This document shows, piece by piece, positions 25,701 to 38,974 of a DNA stretch of 64,000 nucleotides (its first letter is position 1; each line of letters begins with the position of its first letter). The translations under genes were made by a program, and so were the position numbers. The DNA comes from Fratercula arctica (taxonomy: Eukaryota; Chordata; Aves; Charadriiformes; Alcidae), in contig CANTUZ010000006.1 of NCBI GenBank assembly GCA_947846985.1, positions 47,349,207 through 47,413,206 of the forward strand, in the 5' to 3' direction. The notes beneath the pieces are model-generated. The model saw only the letters and a list, made by a program, of their open reading frames with translations, searched no databases and had not been told where the DNA came from.

Positions 25701-27537
25701 CTCAAGGGTCAGAAAAGCTGCAAATGAAAGCAGGAGGAAGGCCTGGGAGGATCTCTGCTCTGTAGGAAAGCTCACCTGTCACACTACTGTCTGGAACAGG
25801 AAGGAGAAACTCCTATTTCCAGCAAGGCTTCTGCCTCTGGTTCCACAAAACAAAAACAAAGGAGAGAACTCAATTTTGCCCCATTTCTTTGCCTTCATAA
25901 CTACACTTGCTGACTCCTGCCAAAGTAGTTCCCTGTCCGGTTGATAAACACATCCATCAGTTTGATAACTCTGCCAAGTGATCACATGGCTTCACAGGCT
26001 TGCTTTGTCTTCTGTACATCCTAACAGAGACAGTGAGCTGAGCTTGCATGGTGTGTCCTGACAGCCCAGCAGTGACCAAGGGATGCCCTGAAGGGTCGTT
26101 CCAAAACGCTGATCTGTCATACTTCATCCTCCAGGTGGGATGACTGAAGTCCTCAGAAAACCCAAGTGCACCAGAAAGGAGTTTAGGCATGCAATGAGGA
26201 AGTCAAAGAAAGAGCAGAGGTCCTAAAGAAGAAATAAAATATGACCTAGTCTGCGACTAGCACTGATACCATCTGAGGAAAATAAGAATATTCCTCTCTC
26301 TCTTTCTGTGCTTTCTTACAAAGCACAGAAAAATAAGGTAGACAGATTCTGCCTTCCCTGAAACTGAGACATACAAACAAATACCTTGGTGCTGGACATT
26401 AAGGAGAACTTACATTAGGGCAATGCCCAGAGGGAAACAGCTCAAACAGGCGTGTGTATTGGAGAAGTAAGGCATGTCCCTTATCGCTGCTGGCCATTTA
26501 TAATTTAAGCTCTAAGTACACAACTAATTCTGAACTAGTTCCAAAAATAAAAGGGAAAAGAAAAAAATAATAGTTCCTGAGAAGTCAGTATGTTGGCTCT
26601 GAGTGACATTGGCTACGAACATGCCTGGGTGAACAGCACTAAACTGAATCTGGAGTTTAAGCGCAGACAGGTCATTTCAAACACTCCTGCAGTTAAGCAA
26701 CACTTCACCCTGGGGAAGTCTCGCTTCCAAACACTTCCAGCATTCCACATGGGCTTTCTTTCAAAGTTGTTGGCCGTTCTCAGTGTTTTTTTCTTCATCT
26801 TTACTCTTTTTGAAGATTTTTGGGATGTTTAGGGAAGCTGCTATATTAATTTTCTCAGATGTTTCAAGTTCTGAAAAGCTTTCACCTGCAAAGGATTTAT
26901 CCTGATGAGGAATTAATTCCAGCTTTACTTGCAGAAGAAAAATAACTGTATACAAAGTGAAGGACGCTTGGCTGCTTCTCAGACACTAACATGAGCAATT
27001 CTGAATGGAGATCTGTTAGGCTGGTCTGGATATTTGCATGTCAGCATGCAGAAAAAGCAAGCAAATGCAAATGAATGTTCCTGAAAACAGCAGTGGAAAG
27101 CAAATATTTTTTTACATACCCTAGAAAGACCTTGTTATAAGGATCGTGATAGCATGAATGCAATACCAAGAGACAGAAGTACCAAACTTCCAGAGCAGGA
27201 GATGATGAGAACTGGCTGGCTCTCAGCAGTGGCATTGGGACCCTTCCCTCCTAGGTCACAACTGTACCCCAGGGCAGTTGGCTATGGCACCACTCTGTCA
27301 CCAGTTGGTGCTACTATCAGCTTACTAGGTGCAGTATGGTTCACAAACATATAAGAAGACAGTTAATATAAAATAGCTCCATCATTGATGCTATCAGAAG
27401 AGAGATTCATAATTAGACTGACCCTTCTTCTACAGGGGAGAGTTTAAAGGCAGGGTGAATAATGGATTGATGAAGAATTTGCCAAGTACCAGGATAAAGA
27501 AGCTGAGCAGAGTAGAGAGCTAACAGGCAGAGTTCTC

Positions 27538-27540
<3 letters not shown>
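16796..27540. other. Long non-coding block, no gene recognised
   Basis: No frame here exceeds 132 codons, and none combines protein-like composition with good splice sites. The block is AT-rich with short A and T runs (for example 23,785-23,800 and 24,010-24,020). I saw no CR1 or copy of the promoter-like repeat. The 24,865-25,263 minus-strand frame includes a short stretch faintly reminiscent of CR1 reverse-transcriptase C-termini, but the DNA does not support a CR1 call. Confidence 0.55.

Positions 27541-27571
<31 letters not shown>
27541..27571 (+). repeat. Poly-A tract (31 bases)
   Basis: An uninterrupted run of 31 A residues lies directly 5' of a CR1 fragment, separated by about 13 bases. 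CR1 elements normally lack a poly-A tail and end in ATTCTATG-like octamers, so this tract is not explained by the CR1 copy itself. It could be the tail of an older insertion into which CR1 landed, or simple expansion. It is probably polymorphic in length. Confidence 0.95.
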
Positions 27572-27575
<4 letters not shown>

Positions 27576-27584
27576 CAGCAAAGA

Positions 27585-27770
27585 TGATGAGGGTGGCGAA
27601 ACACTGGAAGAGGTGGTAGATGCCCCATCCCTGGAAACATTCCAGGTCAGGTTGGACGGGGCTCTGAGCAACCTGATGTAGTTGAAGACATCCCTGCTCA
27701 TGGCAGGGGGGTTGGACTAGATGGCCTTCAAAGGTCTCTTCGAACCCAAAATATTCTATGATGCTATGAA
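27585..27770 (+). mobile_element. CR1 LINE, 5'-truncated 3' end
   Basis: About 185 bases match the 3' end of avian CR1. The order is ATGAGGGTGGCGAAACACTGG, GAGGTGGTAGATGCCCCATCC, a block ending GACGGGGCTCTGAGCAACCTG, CTCATGGCAGGGGGGTTGG, and the terminal ATTCTATGATGCTATG octamers. The orientation is plus. The reading frame of the ORF2 C-terminus is broken, and the usual GCCCAGGTTGCCC segment is missing just after the start. CR1 mobilises by target-primed reverse transcription, and heavy 5' truncation is typical. This copy is inactive. Confidence 0.95.
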
Positions 27771-30700
27771 GTACATAAAAAATATGCAGCTTTTGCTGTC
27801 TAAAGGGAGCAACTACTTATACTTACTGTGTACCTACAACAAGCTAGACCCCCATGATCAGATTCTTCTTGTTTAGACTCCACTGAGATTCCTAGTTTGA
27901 CTTTAGATGCATTTCAGCATCCAGAAGCATTTAAGCCTTAGAAAACTCCTTTTAGGTGGAATTTGGACTGCATAAATCTGAATGCAGGAAGCCTTCCTGA
28001 ACCCCACAGCATGTGCTTTGTGCACATATGCATGTGAGTGCATGCATGTGCTCATCGAGGAAGCAAAAAGAAGGAACTGCGGCAGCAGACACATGACTCA
28101 GGGTGTGGGCGAGATTGGTAATATAACCCCAGTATTGCTGGATTATCAGCAAGTCTGGATCTTCATTCTGCAGCAGCTGGGCTACCACCCAACAGGAAAA
28201 TGCTGCAGGCAACGTTTGTGCTTAGTAGTCAATTATCCATGGGAGCAGGTAAGGGATTAGTGACCAGGTAGGGTTCCACGCCTGTCAACAGGGCGAACAC
28301 CACAGCTGCTCCGAAATATTTAGCAAGAGAGAGGAAATAATACAGCTTTTCCTGTTCTAAGCCACAAGTCCCTTGCACTTGAACTGAAGGAGAATTGTCT
28401 CCCTTTGCTGGAATTCCATATGTGACATGTGGCTGAATGAGACGTGGTTCAATATCATATTGCTGCGGGTGCTTAACGCATAGGTGTCCTCCATTTCCAT
28501 CCGTGCCTGCATCTGTACTGCAGCCCACCACCCCTGCCTTTGCCTTGCTGCTTCTTGTGTAAAACCAATCATGGAAACACCTGGCTTGAACTGGAGAAAA
28601 AAATTTTTTTTTTTTTTTTCTAGGAATGCTGTTTTTCAGCCAGATCAGTTTCCCAACCTGATTCACAGCATTGATGCAAAACCCAGGAGGACCAGCACAA
28701 CTGAGAGGGCAGAGCACAGAGGTACCAACCAGCAGCGAGGGGCAGCAGTAGCTGAAGTCTGAACTGCTGCCAAAGACTTTGCATCATGAGCCTATGGCTG
28801 GAGCTGCAGTCTGGGGAACAAAGCTCAGCCTAACCCAATTTGTATGCTGAACAATGCAGAAATACCACAGGTTTAGCTGGTTTTTACCTCTGTCTTTGAA
28901 TGAATTTAGGATTGCATCTTTCACCCAAAGAAACCTTATTGAGCAGCTTGTTTCTGCCAATGTAATTAATCAGGAGATGGCAAAAGATCACTTTGTTTCA
29001 TCCCAGATTTCAAACCCCATTTGTCTGCTCTTTCCTGGCCTGTTGAGACTCTCCTACTTGCTGAGTGTTCCGGGCGGTATATGGTCTCTTATTTTTAGCT
29101 ATAGGTGATGGCAGCACATCTTCTTTAACGAAATCCCACTAATAATGTCTGTTAGTCTTTGAAAGCAATCAGGTCTTAACAAGCTTATCTTAAAGTTTAC
29201 CTGCCTGAAATTTCTTCTGCTCTCACTTTCTTAGCTGTCATTCTCTGAACCTGTGTCCCAAGTGAAAAAAACACCTGATCATTTAACTGATTTATCACAA
29301 AAAATAAGTGTACTACTTTTCCCCTTCTTTAGCATTATATTTTGGCTCTTTAAAATGTAGCGTTTGCATCAGCTCACTTAAAATGTGTTTCCTCCATCCC
29401 CTGATTAACATAGCTAAGTTTTTGTAAGTTTTGGATGCATAATTTGGATACATGCAAGAGCTTTCTCTTTTAAATTCAGTGAATTATATGTAAAATACGC
29501 AGGTGCCATTTTTTTATTACTAAAATGGAATCATAAAGTCAATCAATGAATGGAACTGAGCAGTTTTCAGGGTTGAGTTCAAGCTCGTAAAAGGAGATGA
29601 GTTACTAAAACTCAAAAAGAATAAATTGTGGAAAGCTCAAATCAACTGTAGGGCGTTCTCTCTCTTCACAGCCATACGGTTATACAAGAAATGTAAAGTA
29701 AGATATGGGCATATCTTGAGTATTTGTTGAAATTAATGTTCTGTTCTTCATTGGATTTTCTTTGTGCCAGACAGAACTATGTTTTTTCCACATTATTCCA
29801 TCTTGCCCTGATCCTGCGTGTGCTTACTTGATTATTCTGAATACTTCCGAGTACTCTCATAACTGTCTCATATAATGAACAGCCCAGTCTATTTTGAATA
29901 TGTTAATCACAGGGTAAAGTTAAATGCCCCCAGGACTCTGAAGGATTGATGTGGTTTTGGGTTAATCTCTGAGCATTTTAGTGCCAGTCAGAAGAAATGA
30001 TCAATATCAGCTCAGTATTGCTTCCAAGCAGGTGCACGCTTTCATGAGAAATTTATGTGAATGCCATTATGGAAATGCTAGGAGCCCTATTTTATAGAAG
30101 AACCAAAACACTAAAGGACTAAGGGAGTGGTGTGATGACACAATACATTAGTTTTCTGGACAGGGACAGGAGAGGATTAAGAAGTGCTGCCATATGAGAC
30201 CAAGTATTTATGCGGTCTAAACTCTCTCTGCCAATTCCAGTTTATTTTAAAAATTCTGATGGTTTAACTTTGAACAGCCAGACTTTATGACAGATCTGTC
30301 ACTGTCCGTCACTTCCATCACAACTACATGTTGAATCCCAGCGCAGAGGCAGGGTAAGCATAAAGGTGTTGCGTTGACATGACCTGTACCATGTGCTCTG
30401 TTAAATTCAACTGACGTGCCCGCTCCGGGATAAATATGCTGGGAAGAAATCTAGAAGTACACAGATCCAGTAAACGTGGCTTTACAACCTCGGCTGAGAA
30501 GAGATGCAGTCTGTGGTGAGAGACCACGGCTCTTGGGGCACCTTTGCCCTTTCCCACTCTCATTCAGCAGCAAGCAGAGCTTGGAGAAGCCAGGGAAGTT
30601 ACAAACACGGTGGACAACAGACTGAGAGACCCTGAGGATGTCTGTGAACTTGGGACAGTAAAAAAGGCTTGGCAGTAAAAATGGACCAAAGTGTGTTGCT

Positions 30701-31314
30701 GAAGACATGGGGAGAGAGACTAAGGCAGCTTGAAAAACAACATGTTAGATGGCATGGGAGGTAGAACCAGGTGATACGGGAATCCAGGGGAAGCTGGATT
30801 CCTGGGGAAATCTTGAGCTAATCCCTTCATTTGATTCTCTTACTAGCATTTCCAAGTATCTAAGAGTCTAAAACCTGACAGAAACCCAGGCACTGCAGTG
30901 CTGCAGCTGTGAGAGCTGCAAAACTGTCCCATGAGACGTGTGGCTGTCACAGGCGAGGCAGTGTTAACCACACACACGTATGCTTTGTCATCTGCTAGCG
31001 CCCATCGTTAAGCTGGTTTCAATAGACATATTTAACAACCCTATAGGACAGAGTATAAACTTCACTGAAGACTTAAGTCTCTTCTGCTTTGATGTGTGGG
31101 ATAGCACCATGTTGAGTCAAGTTACAGGAGAAGCATTAGACACATCTACCGCCACGGTGGGGCTGGGAGCTGTGCCTGGGCTCTGGGCTGGGGTCATGCA
31201 GGAGAGAGGGACCGCTGTGCCCTTCTTCAAATGTGCAGGATAGAGCACTGGCTGTGGGCACCGGGAATCAGCCCTGCAAATCTTGCAGGGAATTTAATTC
31301 AGGGGAAACAGAAA
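27771..31314. other. Non-coding DNA, no gene recognised
   Basis: Nothing identifiable was found between two CR1 copies. The 162-codon minus frame at 28,229-28,717 runs through a T-rich stretch (about 28,604-28,620) that translates to a lysine run, and it shows no domain. Other frames are shorter. Canonical-looking polyadenylation words occur but have no associated gene. Confidence 0.55.
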
Positions 31315-31840
31315 TGCATGCTCCATGATGAGACCCCACCTGAATACTGTGTCCAGCTCTGGAGCCTCCACGATAAGAAGGACATGGACCTGTTGGAAGC
31401 CACAAAGATGCTCTGATGGCTGGAGCCCCTCTGCTGTGAAGACATGCTGAGAGAGTTGGGGGTGTTCACCCTGGAGAAGAGAAGGCTCCAGGGAGACCTT
31501 ATAGCGGCCTTTCAGTACTTAAAGGGGGCCTACAGGAGAGATGGGGACAAACGTTTTAGCAGGGCCTGTTGTGACAGGACAAGGGGCAATGGATTTAAAC
31601 TAAAAGAGGGAAGATTTAGACTAGATACAAGGAAGACATTTTTCACAATGAGGGTGGTGAAACCCTGGCCCAGGTTGCCCAGAGAGGTGGTAGATGCCCC
31701 ATCCCTGAAAATTTTCCAGGTCAGGTTGGACGGGGCTCTGAGCAACCTGATGCAGCTGAAGATGTCCCTGCTCATGGCAGGGGGGTTGGACCAAATAACC
31801 TTTAAAGTTCCCTTCCAACCCAAACTATTCTATGAATTGG
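31315..31840 (+). mobile_element. CR1 LINE fragment with ORF2 C-terminus
   Basis: This is the longest CR1 copy in the window, in plus orientation and truncated at the 5' end. It encodes the C-terminal end of the CR1 ORF2 polyprotein (endonuclease/reverse transcriptase), after the catalytic RT core, which is absent. Recognisable peptide words in order are EYCVQLWS, KKDMDLLE, EKRRLQGDLIAAFQYLKG, RACCDRTRGNGFKLKEGRF and LPREVVDAPSL. The frame is interrupted once by a TGA at 31,414-31,416. It also lacks a few residues between KKDMDLLE and the next block through a small in-frame deletion. From 31,444 the frame stays open through the CR1 end. The 3' end reads CCCAAACTATTCTATGAA with only one octamer. 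It is inactive because the catalytic region is missing. Confidence 0.97.
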
Positions 31841-34800
31841 TGAAGAGTGCAACCCAAAGCAGATTGCTCTTTATTTGCAACTCCATTTCTAAAGCTGAAG
31901 TAATGCAGTGAGAGGGGAATAAGAAACATCTGAAATACATAAATGAGAACTTTGTCAATCCTTCTAAAATGCCTATCATATATATTTAACTTCATTGTAT
32001 ATGGCATAAGATTTATATTATAACAGGAATAATTGGCATTTTTATGGCACCTTTCGTCTCTAACAACTTTCTTTTGGAGATCACAGAGCATGTTTATAAA
32101 TACCCATCAGTTAAGCCTCTCATAATCATTGTGTGGGTAATGAAAGTTATTACATTTGCTTTCCTGTCACTTCAGTTTAAATCACAAGAATCTTCAAGGC
32201 TTAAAAGAAAAAACAGCAGCAACTTGTGAAGAATCCACCTGCCTTCTTATTTTAACGTGTTACAATCATTCCTCCACCTCTGTAACGGCTCTGTGGTCTG
32301 CCAGGGCGCAGAGAGTGAGACAGGAGTGGAGACAGCGCGCTGCCCGTATCACCTTGGTTGTAGCGATTGCTCCTCCCTTACTCAAAAATAATTCCAGGTT
32401 TTGGGGATCTTTAGGTCTTCGCTTTGTTAAAATTTTTTAAAGGTGAATTTGGGTGTGATAGTGTGTGTGACAGTATGATGGAGAGGTTAAGCCTGGCTAT
32501 TTATTGTGGATAAAAGCAGTAATAGACTTGTAAAATAAGCATTATTTCTTTAAATCATTCTAGCCTGAGGCACAGTTAGCTGAAGAGATTTTTCCAAGGC
32601 TATACCAAAACATTTATATTCTGGGCTCAATTATTTATCAACATGAAATAGATACGTTATCTCCTGTATCACCTTTTAAGCCTGGAGAAGTTAGTGACTT
32701 GGTAAATAATTTTAAAAGCTTACCTACTTTTCAAAGCAATATTTTACCTATTCGCACGCAGTTCTGGGGAAGCTCTGGGAAGAGTCATTGATGGAGAGGA
32801 ATCAGACATGAAATGTTCTTAAATCATTCCACGCTCTATTTTTTTGGGATAATATATTGAAACTTGGTTATATTTTTTTTCAGGAGGGCCTCCCACCTGG
32901 CATAAAGGATCTTGTTTTATTGGAAATATATAAAGCTTTTGAGGAGCTCTGTCTCACTTCTTTGAAAATCATCAGGCTTTTCTGTGATGTTCTCAAAGAG
33001 GACTTGTATGTGGGCATGAATGGGAATTGGAAATGCTTACTGATGGCTAGGGAAAAAAAAAAAAGCCATTTTCTAGGTGTGTTTCTGCTGCATTTGTGAC
33101 TAAAAATGCACTTGGCAAAAACTCTGAAAGGAGGAGGAGGAAATCACAACGTGGCCGAGGCTCTCCTGGATAAGATGTGTTGGGAGGAAGGCTGGGATGA
33201 GGGTCAGCTCTTCCCTAACCTCTTGCTGGGATTTCTGGTCATCTCCTGATCCAGGGGCTGGAACTGCCATTCCAGCACCAGAGGGATTTATGACTCTCTT
33301 GTTGTTTTAAAGTGACCTGTGCGTTCACTGTATGCATTATGAAATTGGTGTGGGTTGTTTTATTTTTAATGTCTGAAAAGCCAGGCTTCTGCGACGCTGA
33401 GCTTCCTCATCACAGGCATGGAAACTCCTGAACTTTAACTAGCAGTGTTATCTAAGTAGTCTTCTTTCTGTTTTTCCCAGGTGCTTTTTTAAATTACTTT
33501 GGGGAAAAATCAGTAATAATGATTGTTTATAAAGCTTATTTTTAATGCTCCGCTATTCCAGAGCAAGCCTGCTGAGTCACTGGTAACAGTTTAATTCCAA
33601 AGTTGGTGGCGTTTCTCTTCGATTGCCCTCTATACAAAAATCTCCACATTGCATATGTGTGTAATTAACAGTAGATAAGGCTGTTCTATTTGAAGGCTAT
33701 GAAAAGAAGAAAAATCCTTCAAGTTGTACACTGATTGATTTAAAATGAACATGAATTTTTAACAAAACACTGTCTGTAGCATGCAGTATGAGGATTCCCA
33801 GTGTGCAGGGAAAGGCTTTCATGGTACCACTACAGAAGCCAAAATAAAGAGCAGCAACTATTTAGGAATTCGCTAGAAACCTTGGAGGGAGCTAGGAATA
33901 AAACCCCCATGTATAGTGCTTCCATGAGGAAAGAAAAATAAATGTTTACTTACTAAAGCATTTATTTCTGACTTGTCAGGTGTGGCTGCCCTTTACAGGA
34001 AAGGGGGTGCATGACTGGCACGGAAAAAGAAAAAATGAACTGGCAAAATAAATCCTGTGAAGAGGAAGGAGATACAGCAGAGAGGAAAAGCACTGTGATA
34101 GAAAAGGGCAATGGATCAGCAGAAGCTTGCTGGTATGTGCAGAAATGACAACATCTGATTTTTAATTCTTTTTTCCAGTGAGAAGAAACTATTAAGCATC
34201 TTTTAAGTCATTCCTGCTTGTATTTGCTCCCCCACTTCTTCCTTTGTAGTTGTGTTTTTGTTGGTTTTTGTTTTTTTTCTTTTAACAAGAAGATGGAAGA
34301 TAAATTGCTAGTTGTAAAGAGTGCTGCAGGGGAAACACTGGGGATATAACCACCTAATTATGAATTTCCTGAATGTGCAACATGACCAGGAGCAACTGGA
34401 CAGGATTAGTGCTGTATGTTTCATCTCCAGCTGTTTCATGAATACCAATCTACAAAATCTTCCAAGAAGAACATTTATTATTATTTTTTTCTGTGGCCCT
34501 ACTTTTGGCTTTAACAATGTGAGCAATACTGCTTTGTTTTCTTTAGAGCATGAACTGAAACAAGAGCTTTCAACAAAACAAAACCAAAGCAAATGTAATG
34601 AGCCAAAGAACTGCACAGTGTTAAGGAGATTTAACTAAAATATTCGTAAAATATCAAAGGAACATCCTTCTTATTGGCAAAAGTGGAACTAACACTGCAG
34701 AGATGCGTGATTATGAGACAATAAATGAGAGTATTTTCTTCTGGCGAAGTGGTCAGAAGTTATTGTTTGGAATAAGCGCAACTGGTGTGTAATCTTCATG

Positions 34801-37800
34801 GCAAGCTTCTTGAATTGGTTAAGTGCCAATGCTCTTTGGAAGCTCTTGGCAGATGGGAACATATTTAAACTTATAAAACCAACGTAGATGAAAAAATGTC
34901 AAAAATGCCCTGTGTAAGTCCTCAGCTTGCAAGCAGACAAATTATGAAGACAATGGTGCTTCTCATGGAAGGGAGGGCAACAGGAACATTTTCTTTCCAT
35001 GATGCCTTTGTAAAACTTAAGAAACAGCTAATAGAATAATATCCCTGACAAACAACAACTACTGTTGTGTCAGAAATCACAGCTTTAGAATAACGGCACT
35101 GGCGTTCAGAGGGCCTCTTCTAGCTCCTGGTGAAGTCCCTGGGTCTTTTGTGACTTCTAGCCGAGTCTGACTGTGCATATTTATTGCTTAGTAGTAGTCT
35201 AAGAGATTCAAAGATCAAATTAAGGACCTGCCCATTAAACATAATAAAAGGATGTCCAGTAGGTAACTGGTGTTATCACAGGCTGATGGGCAATGCAAAG
35301 TTACTGTGCACTCCAATACCAAGAGAGGCAGCTAATTTTTATTTCAGAATCTTACAGCGATTAGTCCTTTGATCTTATCCCAAGAATAAGATTTTTTGGA
35401 GCTTAATTTCTGCATGCGTTATTGAGCATAAGAAATACAGACCTGTGTCCTAAAAAGGGAAAAATCTTCTAATTAATACCATGAATACAAACTGCTCACC
35501 AAACTCGGTCAGTTCATGAATACAAAAACATGAATATATGCTCGGTGAATAACTGGCATTCATTTCCTCTAAATAGAGAGGTACAGATAGAAATCCTGGT
35601 TCGTGCTAATGTTTACATGCCCTAGTTATTTAAAAAGAGCGTCCTGCAGAATTTTGGATTCCCCACAGCAAAAGTGACCGTTACGAACTACGAACTGTGC
35701 TTACCCAGATCTTCTTGCTTGCGCCAGTTTCCACGGGCAGTATCTAGAAAATAAAACATTGTAAAGATTGAAGGAATTCAATATCTTTTAATCTGTACAA
35801 TCTAATCTGCCTTTAGCTTTCATTTTTTCATATAAAAAAGTGAGAGAAGACTACTGTGACCAGATAGGACTGTATGATTTTCAGTACCGAATTGTTTAAA
35901 TTGCACTAACTTTAATGGTTTATGATATATAAAAAGACAGGGGCCCCTGAAAGGGCTTATTACCAAGAAAAAAGAGAATATGTGGTCCTTTCTTTATTCT
36001 GTGGAAAGAGTAAGTTATGTGATCACAAGGGGGAGGGAGGAGAGGCACTACATCATTTTGTTCTGGATGTTTTGGTAAGGAGAAGACCTGGTCATTTGCT
36101 CTGAGCATCCTGCCCTTCCCACCTCGCAGACCCCTTCCCTGGCAGAGCGAGGTCCGGGTGAGGAATGCCACAGTGCCCGCTCTGAGCCTGTCAAGGGGTC
36201 ACCGAAGGTGTTTCTTGCCAAGTTTGTCTCTCTTTCTCCATCCAAGATGCTGCTGGCCCTAAGAATAAGAGTCTGAACTCTTGCTATGGGTAAATGCAAC
36301 TCATTAGAGACCGAGTCCGGAGCCAGTCCACCCTACAGATGCTCACAGCCGTAATAATGCACATGGAGAGAAAACTCCTGTGGCCACAGTCCAGCCAGTG
36401 TTTGAGCAGAACCATCCATGCTATATGCGGGTGCTACGTGGTATTAAAAATGACTGAGGGCAGTACACCCCAGGGGAAAAAACCACCAGTATTCAGCAAA
36501 TAAATCAATCAAAGCATTCTCTGTATACTGTCAAACAGCACTGATGCCAAGATCTCAGCCTGCCTGCCCTCTGGAATACAGAACATGCAGCTTGTGGGAA
36601 CAGTAAAAGTTTAACTCAAAACCGACCAGAAACCTGAGGGAAAGTATCCTGTGAGAATAAAGACCATCTTCGCAGCCTTTTCAACGGTGTCTGATCTCCG
36701 AGGCCACATCCTGCTGTAGGGACAGAGTTTGCACAGGCTTCCCTCTGGAATTTGTCACCAAATGGGACAGGAAGGGCGACAGGGATGATGGCAGGATTTA
36801 GAATTGGTTTGGATCCAGCCCCAGTCACTGGTGCTTAAAATGTTACTGTGTGATGGCTAAACAATTCCTGCTGGAAAGGAGTTGGAGGTTTCTGCCTGGT
36901 CCTGCATCTGCAGCTTGGGAATGACTGTCCTGGGGACACGGATCCAAGAGAAAGGCCAAAGACGGAGACAGCATCATCCCTTCATCCCACTCCTCTGCAA
37001 CAGGCGCATGTGGGAAGGGAGCCGGATGAGATGCGCTATTGCGTTTCTGATGCCACTTGCTTCCTGAATAAACAGAAAGATCTCACCGTGATAAAAGAAA
37101 AATATGCATGTTATTGAAAAAAAAAAAAACGCAGACTCATCAAAACAGAAAAGTTAAGTTCATGGCTTCGGTCTGTATTTATTTGGATGACAGTTTAGGT
37201 CAGTCATTTTCCCCAGGGTCCATTCCTGCTGTGTCACCACTTAACCTAATCCTTTTCCTTTTTCAGGGGCAAATGACGTTTCCTCCTGGTCCGATTAATG
37301 CCCTTCCTAGATGAGCTGGCTCAGGGTGTAAACCATTAAAGAAATAGTTTTATGTACGAACTTTCTGAGGACAAGCGGTCCTTGCTTCACTCTCCCCTGC
37401 CCTCTCCCTCGATTTGTATGCCATGCCCAATTTCCATGGAACCAGTTCACAGTTGCTGTGAACCACATCTGCTCTTCCTGTTCATCAGGGCAGAGTGGCT
37501 GAATAGAAAGTTCTCCAAGGAGAAGGCAGGCGTTTGCTCCAAGCCCAGGCTGCCATTAATCGATTTTTCATGAGTATGGCCACTTGTGTGGTTCCAGGTG
37601 AGACTGGAAATGTCCCTGTGCCCAGGGCCTCTGTTTTGACTCTCCAAATGGGAACACGCTCAGACCTAACCTTCCTCTGGCTCATCTGACAGAAAAGCTA
37701 CTAATCAGTCCTGTGTTTCATTTCCTTCTTCTCCTCCATTTCTTTTCATTTTGCTTTCTTCGGGTTTGGTTTTGTTTACTCTTCAATTTAAATTGTATCT

Positions 37801-38386
37801 TTTTTTGTCATTTTCCAACTCGGGTCAGTGATTTTTTTCCTTTCTAAAGCAACGTCTTCACTCCCTCCCTCTGTCCGTTTTCTCAGTCTTTTCCTTCACA
37901 AAACAGTCTGCAGGACCAAGTAAAGGCTTTACCACCCTAGTGAATAATTAATCTCATCTGACTCTGTAACTCAATCCAGGATCATCAAAAAGTCTGCGTG
38001 TTTTGGGTCACTAATAAAACAAAACATTTTTCTACTTTTAGATTTTACTCATTACAAAAGTTTTTGCAATTAACGACGAACAATACTTCAGTGCTGGCTG
38101 ACCATTTTACATTGAAAAATCTTTCCCATGGGAAAATGTTGATTATTTATTTTTGTAGAAATTACCTATTTCAGATAACTTTATTCTCATTTTTCTGTGC
38201 TTTGATCACTTGAAAAAAAACCCAAAAAAACCAGCCTAGATGGGCATGATGGTTTGGTTTTACCAAACTTTTATACCAAACCCATTTTTCTGTAGCGTGA
38301 GTTTCAACAAGAAGTTGAACATCAAGGAGTCCTATGGGAATAAAATGTTTCTGTTGATATTTTAATGGAAGCTGATGAAAATATAC
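31841..38386. other. Non-coding DNA left of the CpG-island promoter
   Basis: No gene was recognised. About 33,380-33,720 is repeat-free and AT-rich, with moderately complex sequence that could be conserved non-coding DNA. Simple tracts include A11 near 33,053 and A12 near 37,117. If the proposed divergent minus-strand transcript is real, this block would be its second intron or beyond. I found no further minus-strand exon that I could defend. Confidence 0.5.
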
Positions 38387-38474
38387 CTGGGCTGCCTGAG
38401 ACTCTGCGGGGTTTTCTAGCTTCTGCAAGGAAACCTTGCTCTGGTGGATAAAGTAGATCAACCGCTGAGAAAAG
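38387..38474 (-). other. Candidate minus-strand internal exon (88 bp)
   Basis: On the minus strand a strong acceptor (TTATTTTTCCTTACAG, with AG at 38,476-38,475) is followed 88 bases later by a good donor (GCCCAG|GTATAT, with GT at 38,386-38,385). Two of three frames are open; one encodes FSQRLIYFIHQSKV then SLQKLENPAESQ, the other LFSAVDLLYPPEQG. It contains no ATG, so as a second exon it could be 5' untranslated. It lies about 1.1 kb downstream, in the minus direction, of a donor in the CpG island at 39,619. That makes an exon 1-exon 2 pair of a divergent transcript plausible. The protein family is not recognised. The evidence is splice-site quality and length only. Confidence 0.35.
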
Positions 38475-38974
38475 CTGTAAGGAAAAATAACATTGAAGAA
38501 TATAGTGATGGAGAGAAGGCAGAGTACAAGTGGTACAGTGATGAGCTTTTGCTGAGGAAGGTTAGCTACCCAAAGGACTACAGCCAAATCAAAAGACCCT
38601 TCATAGCGCGGCTGTGATCTGTGGTGTGGGTGAGGCCAAGTCCTATTTTAAGCTTTTCCTGTAACCAGATTAAAGCTCTAGTCATGATTCCCACATTGCT
38701 TGAATGCAGTGCTGGGAGGTAGATGACCACCATGGTTCCTTGGGGCTTTCTTCCAGAGACAGGGGATAAACTTCTCTTCTTTTGGGCTGCATCAATTTAA
38801 TATGTCAGAGCATCTCTGAAAAATGTTGCCTAAAACTTCTCCTTCTCACTCCCAGTTGATGGACACGTAGGAATGACCGCACTGATGGGACCAAGGGTTC
38901 TTCTAGTTTGGTGTCTTGCCTTTGCAGCAACCCACAGCAGATGCCTAGGGGAGGACAGCTTCCCCCTAGGTACC
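38475..38974. other. Non-coding spacer
   Basis: No gene or repeat was recognised between the candidate minus-strand exon and the CR1 copy. On the divergent-transcript model it would be part of that transcript's first intron. Confidence 0.5.

Noticed and set aside
28229..28717. 162-codon minus-strand frame
   Set aside because: It translates a poly-T tract as a lysine run, has no domain, and overlaps other frames on both strands.
31444..31911. 155-codon plus-strand frame as a host gene
   Set aside because: Its residues match the CR1 ORF2 C-terminus; it is reported as part of the mobile element.
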